Source of the DNA: Luteimonas sp. YGD11-2
GTDB lineage: Bacteria; Pseudomonadota; Gammaproteobacteria; Xanthomonadales; Xanthomonadaceae
Length of the DNA stretch: 64,000 nucleotides
Direction of reading: 5' to 3'
Assembly (NCBI RefSeq): GCF_004118975.1
Contig: NZ_CP035376.1
Span: 620,001-684,000, forward strand
This document shows, in pieces, positions 55,083 to 64,000 of this stretch. The notes under the pieces are model-generated. The model saw only the letters and a program-made list of their open reading frames with translations. It did not search any database and was not told where the DNA came from. Each line of letters begins with the position of its first letter. Positions within the stretch are counted from its first letter, which is position 1. The translations under genes and the position numbers were made by a program.

Positions 55083-55650
55083 ACATCACCGGAACCGGAT
55101 TGCGCATGCCGATCACCGGGGCCAGCCAGACCCGCTGATCCCCAAGTGCGCCTTCAAGAACCAGACCCACGGCGGCCGGCAGGTGGTCGTTGAGGCCCAG
55201 CGCGGGTGGCCATTGCGGGTGCAGGCCACCTTCCGGGTCGAGATACTCGAATCGGGCGTCGGCGACTTCACCCAGAGGCAGCTCCAGCGCCTGGCTCCCT
55301 TCCTCCAACGACAGGACCACCACGCCACCCGCCCCGCGTTCGATCCGCCAGCTCACCGCGGTGGCGCCACCCTGTGTTGCGAGCACCGGTTGCAGTGTCA
55401 CGCCTGTCCACTGGTCCCCTTGGCCCGCGAAGGGCGTATCTTCCACCGGGTGCAGCCCCCGGACTGACGATTCCAGCCAGCTGCGCGACAGCATCATCTG
55501 CCGGCCCTGCAGGGTCAGGGTTTCGATGGCGGCATTTGCGCGTCGCCATTGCCCCAGTGACTGGAACCCGAGCGCCAGGGCCATGCTGGCGATGACCAGT
55601 ACCACCAGCATTTCCAGCAGGGTCATGCCGGACTCACTGGACCTGCTCAT
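55063..55650 (-). CDS. gspJ: Type II secretion minor pseudopilin J (GspJ/XpsJ)
   Basis: 195 residues with a type III signal: SESGMTLLEMLVVLVIASMA, where cleavage precedes Met and Glu+5 is kept. The mature part contains a beta-rich GspJ domain (QMMLSRSWLESSVRGLHPVE). The ATG at 55650 overlaps the gspI stop by four bases. Confidence 0.9.
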   Translation of the reverse strand: MSRSSESGMTLLEMLVVLVIASMALALGFQSLGQWRRANAAIETLTLQGRQMMLSRSWLESSVRGLHPVEDTPFAGQGDQWTGVTLQPVLATQGGATAVSWRIERGAGGVVVLSLEEGSQALELPLGEVADARFEYLDPEGGLHPQWPPALGLNDHLPAAVGLVLEGALGDQRVWLAPVIGMRNPVPVMYEPETD

Positions 55651-56096
55651 TCTTCTTCCAGGTTGATGGGGCGGGTGATCTCCCATCCGGCCTTTCGGAA
55701 GTTGAAGGTCCGTACCACGCGCTCGTCGCGCAGGGCCTCCACCTCGACGTCGTAGAGGATGAAGTCGAACTGGGTGGGAAACCCGACGCTGCTCAGCCCT
55801 GGCCGACGCTCCGTCAGTTCCGTGGCCTGCCAGCGCACCTGCAACGGCCCGATGTCGCGCTCACCCCTGGGGTGTTCGAAAGGATTGATGTCCTCGACCA
55901 GTGCCAGTGCGGTGCGGGCGTCCTCGAGCGACCGCGCCTGTGCCTGCGCCCGGGTCAGTGCGAAGGTGGATGTGGACAGCCAGCTGTAGAGCGCCAGCAG
56001 CGACGTGGCCATGACCACCATCGCCACGATGGCCTCCAGCAGGGTGAACCCGGTCGCGCGCGCACGTACGGGCGGTCGGCAGGCGCGCACCGTCAC
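55647..56096 (-). CDS. gspI: Type II secretion minor pseudopilin I (GspI/XpsI)
   Basis: 149 residues. The prepilin motif is ATGFTLLEAIVAMVVMATSL with Gly-Phe cleavage and Glu+5. Start is GTG at 56096, overlapping the gspH TGA as GTGA; the open frame reaches further upstream but only into gspH. The remaining domain (ALTRAQAQARSLEDARTALA, WQATELTERRP) fits GspI. Confidence 0.9.
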   Translation of the reverse strand: MTVRACRPPVRARATGFTLLEAIVAMVVMATSLLALYSWLSTSTFALTRAQAQARSLEDARTALALVEDINPFEHPRGERDIGPLQVRWQATELTERRPGLSSVGFPTQFDFILYDVEVEALRDERVVRTFNFRKAGWEITRPINLEEE

Positions 56097-56506
56097 TGGC
56101 CGTCCGCAGCAACGCGGCGCACCGCGCAGAACGGTGCTGCCACACGGAAATCGATGAGCTGGCGCGTGGTATGCAGGATGCCCGCGGCATCCGAACACGC
56201 ACCGTTTGCGCGCACCGTCAGTGGTGAGTGCATTTCGAGGCGCCAGCCGTCGGGCAGCTCGACGTGCGTCGCATCCGGTATCGCCAGGTCCTGGGTCGTA
56301 GGGTCCGGCAGGACAAGTTCGCGTCCGGCCGCGCGCGCGCGCAGCGGCAGCGCGCTGATGGACTGCAGCACCTCGTCCACCTCACCGGCTTCGCGCCAGC
56401 TGGTGATCATCCGGTAGCCCGCCGGGGCCACCAGCGACGTCGCCAGCGCGAGCAGGGCAACCACCACGAGGATTTCCAGCAGGGTATAGCCCCGCACGCG
56501 ACTCAC
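56093..56506 (-). CDS. gspH: Type II secretion minor pseudopilin H (GspH/XpsH)
   Basis: 137 residues. Prepilin motif VRGYTLLEILVVVALLALA, with Tyr instead of Phe at +1 and Glu+5. A GTG start at 56506 overlaps the gspG stop (GTGA); no ATG fits. The C-terminal domain includes LPDGWRLEMHSPLTV and two cysteines. Confidence 0.88.
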   Translation of the reverse strand: MSRVRGYTLLEILVVVALLALATSLVAPAGYRMITSWREAGEVDEVLQSISALPLRARAAGRELVLPDPTTQDLAIPDATHVELPDGWRLEMHSPLTVRANGACSDAAGILHTTRQLIDFRVAAPFCAVRRVAADGQ

Positions 56507-56958
56507 GAATCCGGCAGTTGACCGACATCGGCGTCGTGGCCCTCGCCACCGCGCTGGCCGTCGGCACCGAACGAGTACAGGGTGAAGGAATGGTGCCCGG
56601 ACGGCCTGGGCGAGTACTGGTACGCATTGCCCCATGGATCCTGCGGCACGCCGTCTTCCAGGTAAGGACCCTGCCAGCGCTGCGCCATCGCAGGGTCTGT
56701 CGGGCGTTCCGTCAGCAGCCGGAGGCCTTCCTCCTGCGTCGGCACCCGGCCGATGTCCAGGCGCATCGTTTCCAGAGCCCCGCGCAGCATCCGCACCTGG
56801 GTCTCCGCGGTCTGCACCTTGGCGCGGTCCGCCTGGCTGAAGAGCCGCGGCCCGACCAGGCCCATGATGAGGCCGATGATCACGAGGACCACGATCATCT
56901 CGAGCAGGGTGAACCCGCGCGCCAGGCGGGGCTTGGAGGGATGGCGGCGCATACGCAT
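56503..56958 (-). CDS. gspG: Type II secretion major pseudopilin G (GspG/XpsG)
   Basis: 151-residue major pseudopilin that forms the periplasmic piston. Prepilin motif LARGFTLLEMIVVLVIIGLI; the conserved LDIGRVPTQEEGLRLL, WQGPYLEDGVPQDPWGNAYQ and calcium-site loop SFGADGQRGGEGHDADVG are complete. First gene of the G-to-D operon and divergent from gspE. ATG at 56958 or the one two codons later; the difference is trivial. Confidence 0.96.
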   Translation of the reverse strand: MRMRRHPSKPRLARGFTLLEMIVVLVIIGLIMGLVGPRLFSQADRAKVQTAETQVRMLRGALETMRLDIGRVPTQEEGLRLLTERPTDPAMAQRWQGPYLEDGVPQDPWGNAYQYSPRPSGHHSFTLYSFGADGQRGGEGHDADVGQLPDS

Positions 56959-56985
56959 GTCGGAGATCCAGGACGGGACCCGCCC

Positions 56986-56991
56986 ATTCTA
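56986..56991 (-). promoter_or_regulatory. -10 box of the gspG operon
   Basis: On the minus strand TAGAAT lies 28 bases before the gspG ATG. No good -35 in the GC-rich upstream stretch. Confidence 0.45.
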
Positions 56992-57030
56992 TCCGCGCGC
57001 AGGCGTGCGGGGAGGGGTTGTAGTCGGGCC

Positions 57031-57068
57031 ATGACACAATACGCGCCCGAAATGCCGCCGGATCCGTA

Positions 57069-57069
<1 letters not shown>
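57031..57069 (+). CDS. Possible 12-codon upstream frame coupled to gspE
   Basis: MTQYAPEMPPDP ends in TAA that overlaps the gspE ATG as TAATG. gspE itself has only a weak Shine-Dalgarno (GGATC), so reinitiation after this frame could drive gspE translation. GGGGAGGGG lies 13 bases before its ATG, rather far. Confidence 0.3.
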
Positions 57070-58777
<1,708 letters not shown>

Positions 58778-58778
<1 letters not shown>

Positions 58779-59986
58779 TGGCGAGGTTCCGGTTCAAGTC
58801 GATCAACGCCGAAGGGGCGGTGCTCGAGGGCGACATCGCTGCCGCGACCGAGCGTGAAGCGGCGCGGCTGCTCGAGCGCCGGGGGTTGTCGGTGGTATCG
58901 CTGCGCCCGGACAAGGTCCAGGCCCTCCCGGGCAGGCGGGGCCTGCGCGAGCGCCGCATGCGCGGTCGCGACGTCATCCTGGCGCTGCATGAACTCTCCA
59001 CCCTGCTGGAGTCCGGGGTGGGCCTGGCCGAGGCGGTCGGCGCGCAGTCCCGGTCGGCACACCATCCGCGCCTGCTCGCGGCCTTCGAGACCATTTCGGC
59101 CGCTCTGCGTCGAGGTCAGTCGTTCTCGCAGGCGTTGCTCGACACCGGCCTCCCGTTGCCGCCATACGTCGGGACCCTGGTGCTCAGCGGTGAGAAATCC
59201 GGCCAGCTGGGCAAGGCGCTGCGGGATGCGGTGAGCCAGATGGAATACGACCAGCAGGTGCAGTCGGAGATCCGCCAGGCGCTGACCTACCCAGCGGTGC
59301 TGGTGACCGCGGGCATCGGGGCGGTCATCCTGATGTTCACCTTCGTCGTCCCCAAGTTCGCCACGCTGCTGACGCGCGCGGACGAGCTTCCATGGCTCGG
59401 GTGGGCCGTGCTCAGTACCGGCATGTTCGCCCGTGAATACTGGTGGGTGCTATTGGTGCTGCTGGCAGGGGCAGGCGCTGCAGCCTGGCGCTCGCTGCAG
59501 GATCCGCAGGCACGGGCCAGGGGTTACGAGCGCCTGGAATCGCTGCCGGTCATCGGCGCCTGGCGGGTGGAGGCCGAGACCGCGGCGTGGGCGCGCATCC
59601 TCGCCACGCTGCTGGGCAACCGGGTGCCGCTGCTGGATGCCTTGTCACTCGCCCAGGCCGGCGTGCGCGCGCCCGGCCGGCGCGCACGCCTGGATGACGT
59701 GGTGCGCAACGTCCGCGCCGGCGCGACGCTTGCGGACTCCCTGGAGGAGCAGGCCACCCTCACCGCCACCGGCTACAACCTGATCCGAGTGGGCGAACGC
59801 TCGGGCGAGTTGCCCGCCATGCTGCAGTCACTCGCACGGCTGTGCGAAAACACCGGTCGCGCCCGCATGAAACAGTTCCTTGCGCTATTGGAGCCGCTGG
59901 CGATTTTGCTCATAGGTTCGGTGATTGGCGTGATCATGATCGGGATCATCCTGGCCATCACCAGCGCGAACGATATCGCCGTCTAG
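58778..59986 (+). CDS. gspF: Type II secretion inner-membrane platform protein F (GspF/XpsF)
   Basis: 402-residue platform protein with two cytoplasmic GspF repeats (ILALHELSTLLESGVGLAEA; WARILATLLGNRVPLLDALS) and three membrane helices (about 173-195, 220-242, 375-398, the last EPLAILLIGSVIGVIMIGII). The conserved SGEKSGQLGKALRD and VGERSGELPAML motifs are intact. Ends the E-F unit; the exported-protein gene follows 387 bases later in the same direction. Confidence 0.95.
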
Positions 59987-60265
59987 CACGACATCAGCTA
60001 ACGCGCTGAGCGCGGTGCTCCGCACGTCGGCAAAATTGGCCAAAACCCTTGCTTTTTCTGTGAAGGGCGCGTCAATTTTCCGTCGCATGTGACGATGTAA
60101 GCAGTCCCATGATGATGAATAGGCCCGTCTCCTAGTCAGGTAGTCGTCCTGATCCTGAAGAGGCGGGATCGTGCTTGACGCTGCACTAAGGGTTGGTTAA
60201 CGTTCGGCGGTAGCTTGCGGTTCGGGGGGTCCGGGGGACATGTCGTCTGTCCAGGCTTCAAGGAT

Positions 60266-60277
60266 GCAACCGGTTGC
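60266..60277. promoter_or_regulatory. 12-bp perfect palindrome in the leader
   Basis: GCAACCGGTTGC. ACCGG occurs again at 60316-60320 within GGTAACCGGTAAG. Possible regulator site or short RNA stem. Confidence 0.35.
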
Positions 60278-60334
60278 CAGAGGGTTCGCCCGACGGTACC
60301 GGGGAGAACGGGTAACCGGTAAGAGCTACTTGCA

Positions 60335-60350
60335 AACTAAACGTTTAGTT
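60335..60350. promoter_or_regulatory. 16-bp perfect palindrome just before the ribosome-binding site
   Basis: AACTAAACGTTTAGTT is perfectly self-complementary over 16 bases, AT-rich in a GC-rich genome, and ends 13 bases before GGAG (60364-60367). With no loop it forms only a poor RNA hairpin, so a dimeric DNA-binding protein is the likelier reader. Confidence 0.5.
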
Positions 60351-60373
60351 GCCTACACCTAATGGAGTTACAG

Positions 60374-61987
60374 ATGACGAAGTTCAACAAGACCCTGCTC
60401 GCCGCTGCTGTGGCCGCCGCGGTCGCGCTGCCGGGCCTCGCCTCGGCGGCCTCGCTCTCCTATGAGGCGAACCAGCAGATCACGTTCGCCAAGGACCTGA
60501 TCGTCAATAACGGCACCACCATCAACACACCCAGCGAGCTCACCTTGCGCGCCACCGGCGATGACGCCACGCGCATCGCGACTGTTACGCCGGCCAACAA
60601 TGCTGTTACGGTCAAGGTAACGCTGACCAACGGTGCGAAGTTTGACGCCACCGCTGACGCCCGTACCTTCGTGGAGGGCTTCCTTGTTGGTGCCCAGCTG
60701 GGCGGCACCGGCCAGAACCTCGTTGGCCTCCTGGTTGGCGCGCCGTACTACTCGGCTGACGGCCAAGAACTGAATTTCACCTTCAATGCTCCGGGGCAGG
60801 GCGCGGTGGGCGCAGCTGGCGACTACGCGCTGCGTCTTAACAGCATGCAGGTGACGAATCTGGTTCAGGGTCTTTTTACCCAGAATTTTATCGGTGCGGA
60901 AATCACTGCCCAGAACTCGGTCGGTCAGCAGATTCTTGCTGCGGGTGAAACGATTGCCCGTTCCGTTTGGGGTTTGAACATTACGTCCAGCCCGGCTGCT
61001 AACACCGACACGCGCATTGACGTTGCTGGCGGCGGTACCGGTGCCAACGCATACGGCCGCAAGACCCGCTTCTCGCCGACGGGCTCCGTGGGTGGCGCAA
61101 ACGTTCCTGCTGCCGTCAACACGCTGTGGTCGCCTGGCTCGATCGTCATCGACATCGCCAAGGCCATGGAGACCGGTGCGGGTGCGACCGAGAGCTATGT
61201 CAACAACTTCAGTGCTGTGGCTACTAATCCGCAGTACAACGTTGTTGCCACCGCGCAGATCAAGATCGACGTGAAGGGCTCGAACCTGAGGGCGTTCGGC
61301 GGCGGCGATGCTTTCCTTAATTCCGCTGCAAGCTGTGATGCGACGGGCAGCCTCGCCGGCGTCGTGAACGCCGCGGGCGATACGATCGCATTCGAGGCAG
61401 CAGCCAGCAATGATCTGTTCGCCAACGTCACCAATGCTTCACCGACTCCCAGCACCGTGTACGTCTGCCTGCGTGCCGATGATAGCGATGAGATGATTGC
61501 GCAGGCGCTGTCGGCCAGCGTCAATGTCGATTACCAGCTGTCGACCCAGCGTCGCAACCCGCCGGCCGTTAACGTTAACCTGTCGCCGCTGCAGATCAAC
61601 GGCAGCACGATGGTGTTCCAGAACGTCAACCCGGGCGCCAACAGCCGTGCGCAGTCGTTCCTCCGCATCACCAACAACACTGCGGACGTCTGCCCGGTCA
61701 CGCTTGACGCCAAGGACGACGCAGGTCGCCTGAGCGGTGAGGTCACCTTCAACCTGCCGGCGCACGCCTCGCAGCACTTCAACTCGGACGAGCTGGAGAA
61801 CGGTTCCTCGAAGGGCAACGGCTCCTTCGGCGACGGCACCGGCCGCTGGTACGTGCGCGTCACCGCCGAGTGCGATTCGTTCAAGGCTTCGGCGCTGAAC
61901 CGCAACCTCGACACCGGCGTGGTCACCAACCTGACTCCTGAGAAGGAACAGGGCATCGAGTGGCTGACCCCGAGCACCCGTCTGTAA
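60374..61987 (+). CDS. Exported 537-residue protein, possible surface-layer-like T2SS substrate
   Basis: A classical signal peptide (MTKFNKTLLAAAVAAAVALP, cleavage at LASA-ASL) precedes a Gly/Ala/Asn/Thr-rich, predicted all-beta mature protein with four cysteines. The C-terminal domain (about 430-515) has SFLRITNNTADVCPV, KDDAGRLSGEVTFNLPA, HFNSDELENGSSKGNG and GDGTGRWYVRVTAECD, resembling a beta-sandwich seen at the end of many extracellular proteins (recalled, not searched). Start at 60374 is set by GGAG six bases upstream; ATG at 60362 has none. The middle third (60840-61300) uses more A/T-ending codons than neighbours. Long leader, strong terminator and composition suggest abundant expression. 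Placement after gspE-gspF suggests a dedicated substrate; this is inference. Confidence 0.8.
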   Translation: MTKFNKTLLAAAVAAAVALPGLASAASLSYEANQQITFAKDLIVNNGTTINTPSELTLRATGDDATRIATVTPANNAVTVKVTLTNGAKFDATADARTFVEGFLVGAQLGGTGQNLVGLLVGAPYYSADGQELNFTFNAPGQGAVGAAGDYALRLNSMQVTNLVQGLFTQNFIGAEITAQNSVGQQILAAGETIARSVWGLNITSSPAANTDTRIDVAGGGTGANAYGRKTRFSPTGSVGGANVPAAVNTLWSPGSIVIDIAKAMETGAGATESYVNNFSAVATNPQYNVVATAQIKIDVKGSNLRAFGGGDAFLNSAASCDATGSLAGVVNAAGDTIAFEAAASNDLFANVTNASPTPSTVYVCLRADDSDEMIAQALSASVNVDYQLSTQRRNPPAVNVNLSPLQINGSTMVFQNVNPGANSRAQSFLRITNNTADVCPVTLDAKDDAGRLSGEVTFNLPAHASQHFNSDELENGSSKGNGSFGDGTGRWYVRVTAECDSFKASALNRNLDTGVVTNLTPEKEQGIEWLTPSTRL

Positions 61988-62032
61988 GAAGGGCGCTCAC
62001 CGGTCGTCTTCTGACAACCGGCGCTAGATAAG

Positions 62033-62063
62033 GCGGGGGGCGCAAGCCCCCCGCTTCTTTTGT
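62033..62063 (+). terminator. Strong intrinsic terminator of the exported-protein gene
   Basis: A 9-bp stem GCGGGGGGC, loop GCAA, GCCCCCCGC, followed by TTCTTTTGT. Ideal for a highly transcribed single gene. Confidence 0.93.
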
Positions 62064-62523
62064 TTTCAGCGCGGCCTCAGGCGTGGGCCCAACCGCGCGG
62101 ATCCGCGATGACCAGGTGCTCGGCCCTGCTCAAAGGGTCACCGCCGGGTCGATCAGGGTGTTTGTCACTGAGGTGTTACACGCGGGCATGGCTGCCCCCG
62201 CTGCGACCGGCTGCAGCGAATGCAAAGGTTCATGCTTGGCCGGTAGCCCGTTCACATGGATCGGGCGTAGGTTCGGGTCGTCGGCTCTGGTGGTTTGGAG
62301 CCAGTCGGGTGCACGCATCCGGCCTGCGGCGCCACGGGGATGTGGCGCTCCCACCAATGCCATCCCGCCTCAACGTGCTCAATGGCGCGCGAACGGCCAT
62401 TGCGCGGTGGTTGCCCTTCGACTATCGCGTGTGCGGTGTTGCGGAACCAGACGAGTCGACCCGCTCACCCGTGGGCGGCGGCAGTCTGCCTCGGGCGGCC
62501 GCCGGCACCGGGTCCTGCGTTAC
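62064..62523. other. 460-bp stretch without a clear gene
   Basis: Both strands have short open frames but none with a recognisable family or ribosome-binding site. A plus-strand frame contains RLNVLNGARTAIARWLPFDY near 62366-62425, which looks protein-like in composition and might be a gene remnant. No repeat or RNA gene was recognised. Confidence 0.4.
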
Positions 62524-63261
62524 TTACGGCGCGCTGTCCGCGTCTTCGTCCACCGGCGGGGCGCCGAGCTTGTCGTCCATACCCGCAAGAACGACAGCAT
62601 AGGCCTCGGCCTGTTTCACCCACACGTCGGCATACGCTGCAAACGCCGGGTCGTCCGGGAGGGTGGGGCAGGCGGTTGCGCGGCAACGCGTCGCCAGCAT
62701 CTGCTGCGCCTCACGCTCGATCCCCGGGCGCACCTGCTGGATGGACGCGGCATAACGCGCTTCCAGCCCGTCTGATGCTTCCTGCAGTGCGGCACGCTGC
62801 GCTTCCACACTGCTCAACCCGGACTGCCAGCTCGTCGCTCCGCTACGGTCGAGCAGGGCGTGCGCGCGCAGCGCCCAGGTCACCCGCATCTGCCAGCTAC
62901 CGTATTCCACGGCGGTGCGAACTTCCTTGTTCGAGCAAGACGTATCGGCGGGCTGCGGAGCGGCCGGTTCGCCGTTCTGCCAGGCAAGCCACGCGCGACG
63001 CTCCTCCGCTGTCGCCGCAAGCGCAGCGCGCGCGGCAGGGTCGAGCCAATTGCAACGCGTGTCGAGCGCAAGCATGCGATCGAGTTCTTCGACCTGCCGC
63101 CCTGCCAGCTCACGCTGCTGCGCGGTGGCCGGAGCCGGAACCTCGAACGTCGGCAGGGCTTCCACGGGCACGTCCTCGACAACGGGGGTCGTCGGGGCGC
63201 AGGCGGCGACGCCCAGCGTGAGTGCGATGGCGGCGGCGAGACGGTGGGTCAGTCGGTTCAT
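62524..63261 (-). CDS. Unknown lipoprotein
   Basis: 245 residues. Signal peptide with lipobox GVAAC, lipidation at Cys21. The mature part is mainly helical (ATAQQRELAGRQVEELDRML, EYGSWQMRVTWALRAHALLD) with four further cysteines (TRCNW, TSCSN, TRCRATACP), suggesting disulfides in the periplasm. No family recognised. Single gene, minus strand, preceding nothing obvious on the same strand for 148 bases. Confidence 0.75.
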   Translation of the reverse strand: MNRLTHRLAAAIALTLGVAACAPTTPVVEDVPVEALPTFEVPAPATAQQRELAGRQVEELDRMLALDTRCNWLDPAARAALAATAEERRAWLAWQNGEPAAPQPADTSCSNKEVRTAVEYGSWQMRVTWALRAHALLDRSGATSWQSGLSSVEAQRAALQEASDGLEARYAASIQQVRPGIEREAQQMLATRCRATACPTLPDDPAFAAYADVWVKQAEAYAVVLAGMDDKLGAPPVDEDADSAP

Positions 63262-63409
63262 GCTGTCGATATCCGGATGGTCGGTCGGTTGCGCCGCGGC
63301 GGTCGACGGCGGTAACGCCTTGCCGCAATGGCGATCGGGCGGCGGGCGTGAAGTATCGCAGCCTGCACCGTGGGCGGCAAAGCGACGTAATGTGGCTACG
63401 CGAGAGGCT

Positions 63410-64000
63410 CTAGGGGGCGAGCGTTATGCCATAACGCGCGCGGAGGGCCTCCAGCTCGCCCCGGTAAAGCAGCCCCAGCCAAGGTCGTAACGCGTTGGGC
63501 AGCCACCGCCCCTGCCACTCCCCCGCGAAGACGGTTCCGTGGGTCTGCGAGGTCCTCAACGGCGGCAGCTGCAGGAAGTCGACGACCTGCTCCACTGTCT
63601 GCTGCGGGAACTCGCGCAGATCGCGGCTACGCAGCAGCAGCACCTGGGATGGAGGGAATGCCGCGGTCAACACGTCCAACTGGGTGATATAGCGCCCCCG
63701 GGCCAGGTAACTATGGTGGCGCAGTGGCGAACCATGGCCGAAATCGTGTTCGTGTCCCTTGAGCCGCCAGCGCTCGGCCAGCAGCGCCAATGGCAACGGC
63801 AGCCATTCGTCGCCTCGACCCCGCTCCATGTAGTACTGCGAGATGGCCCGCTCCACCGGGTCGCGCAGCAGCACGATCCACCGCATGCCGGGGTTGTAGC
63901 GTGCGATCCTGCGCACGAATGCGGGGTGGAAGATGGAGATGGGGGTGGCATCGCCGTGCAGGATGCCCGAGTCGATGTCGAACCCGCCTGGAAACAATGG
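63410..64000 (-). CDS. Sulfotransferase-family protein (partial, 5' end outside window)
   Basis: At least 196 C-terminal residues. The 3'-phosphate PAPS motif is RWIVLLRDPVERAISQYYME, with the following conserved region GRYITQLDVLTAAFPPSQVL and LRSRDLREFPQQTVEQVVDF. The N-terminal 5'-phosphosulfate loop lies beyond position 64000; an apparent TTG start at 63997 is only an effect of the window edge. Such proteins transfer sulfate from PAPS to glycans, lipids or peptides; the acceptor is unknown. Confidence 0.85.
   Translation of the reverse strand, partial: PLFPGGFDIDSGILHGDATPISIFHPAFVRRIARYNPGMRWIVLLRDPVERAISQYYMERGRGDEWLPLPLALLAERWRLKGHEHDFGHGSPLRHHSYLARGRYITQLDVLTAAFPPSQVLLLRSRDLREFPQQTVEQVVDFLQLPPLRTSQTHGTVFAGEWQGRWLPNALRPWLGLLYRGELEALRARYGITLAP

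Larger units (their letters stand above)
59987..60373 (+). promoter_or_regulatory. 387-bp leader region of the exported-protein gene
   Basis: No gene seen. An imperfect inverted repeat spans 60124-60167 (CCCGTCTC against GAGGCGGG, inner TCAGG/CCTGA). A promoter-like pair, TTGACG (60175-60180) and TAACGT (60198-60203), has a 17-base spacer. Two perfect palindromes follow, at 60266-60277 and 60335-60350. From this promoter the 5' leader would be about 165 bases. Confidence 0.55.

Noticed and set aside
60088..60103. Possible Clp site TGTGA-N6-AAGCA upstream of the exported-protein gene
   Set aside because: The left half is exact but the right half matches only two of five bases of TCACA.
60204..60373. 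Possible c-di-GMP or other riboswitch in the leader
   Set aside because: The region has short palindromes but I could not find the conserved cores of the riboswitch classes I know.
63995..63997. TTG as start of the sulfotransferase
   Set aside because: The P-loop that binds PAPS would be missing, so the gene must continue beyond 64000.

Overview
The window is a high-GC chromosomal segment from a gammaproteobacterium of the Xanthomonadaceae/Lysobacteraceae (Lysobacter, Luteimonas or Stenotrophomonas-like). Pointers are a Clp-type CRP regulator divergent from speD, a type II secretion cluster that keeps the Xanthomonas xps order G-H-I-J-K-L-M-N-D, a pilU gene, an Xps-type lipoprotein secretin, and a dispersed palindromic repeat with a CTCCCGC/GCGGGAG core. 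I see no prophage, transposase or CRISPR array. The assignment rests on recognition of gene families, not on a search.

Layout: 1-3625 (minus) E2, E1beta and E1alpha of a 2-oxoacid dehydrogenase. 3786-8367: an ACR3/BASS-type permease and a large secreted ExeM-type nuclease. 8474-14167 (plus): tryptophan 2,3-dioxygenase, an AbgT transporter, a POT peptide transporter and an MFS permease. 14164-17362: a MarR regulator divergent from hppD-hmgA (tyrosine to maleylacetoacetate). 17493-23330 (minus): a six-gene Mrp Na+/H+ antiporter operon with fused MrpA/B. 23565-28793: epimerase-like protein, Mpo1-like protein, SMR pump, purC, J-domain protein, rpe and a lipid/diacylglycerol kinase. 28834-35258: a trp leader peptide, trpE, then trpG-trpD-trpC and a HAD phosphatase, with an ATP/ADP-carrier-like MFS gene inserted in opposite orientation. 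35409-40292: TSUP permease, GNAT, clp, speD, coq7, rplM-rpsI and tRNA-Gln. 40605-43295: an Fe/2-oxoglutarate dioxygenase, then fahA-maiA, which complete tyrosine breakdown. 43386-49100: pilU, two envelope proteins with DUF4398 character, a YdcH-like protein, then cystathionine beta-synthase and a gamma-lyase/synthase (transsulfuration). 49161-59986: type II secretion genes. 60374-61987: a 537-residue exported protein with a long leader. The end holds an unknown lipoprotein and a truncated sulfotransferase.

Most interesting: (i) the secretion cluster, in which E-F is inverted against G-to-D, a small lipoprotein gene ends the D operon, and an apparently strongly expressed exported protein follows E-F, so this may be a secretion machine with a resident surface-layer-like substrate; (ii) a 15-codon reading frame just before trpE that ends Trp-Arg-Trp-stop and lies inside alternative hairpins, a probable attenuation leader; (iii) the palindromic repeat family, with copies inside the E2 coding sequence and one supplying the C-terminus of an MFS protein; (iv) several genes whose -10 box lies only 6-7 bases before the start codon, suggesting leaderless mRNAs.
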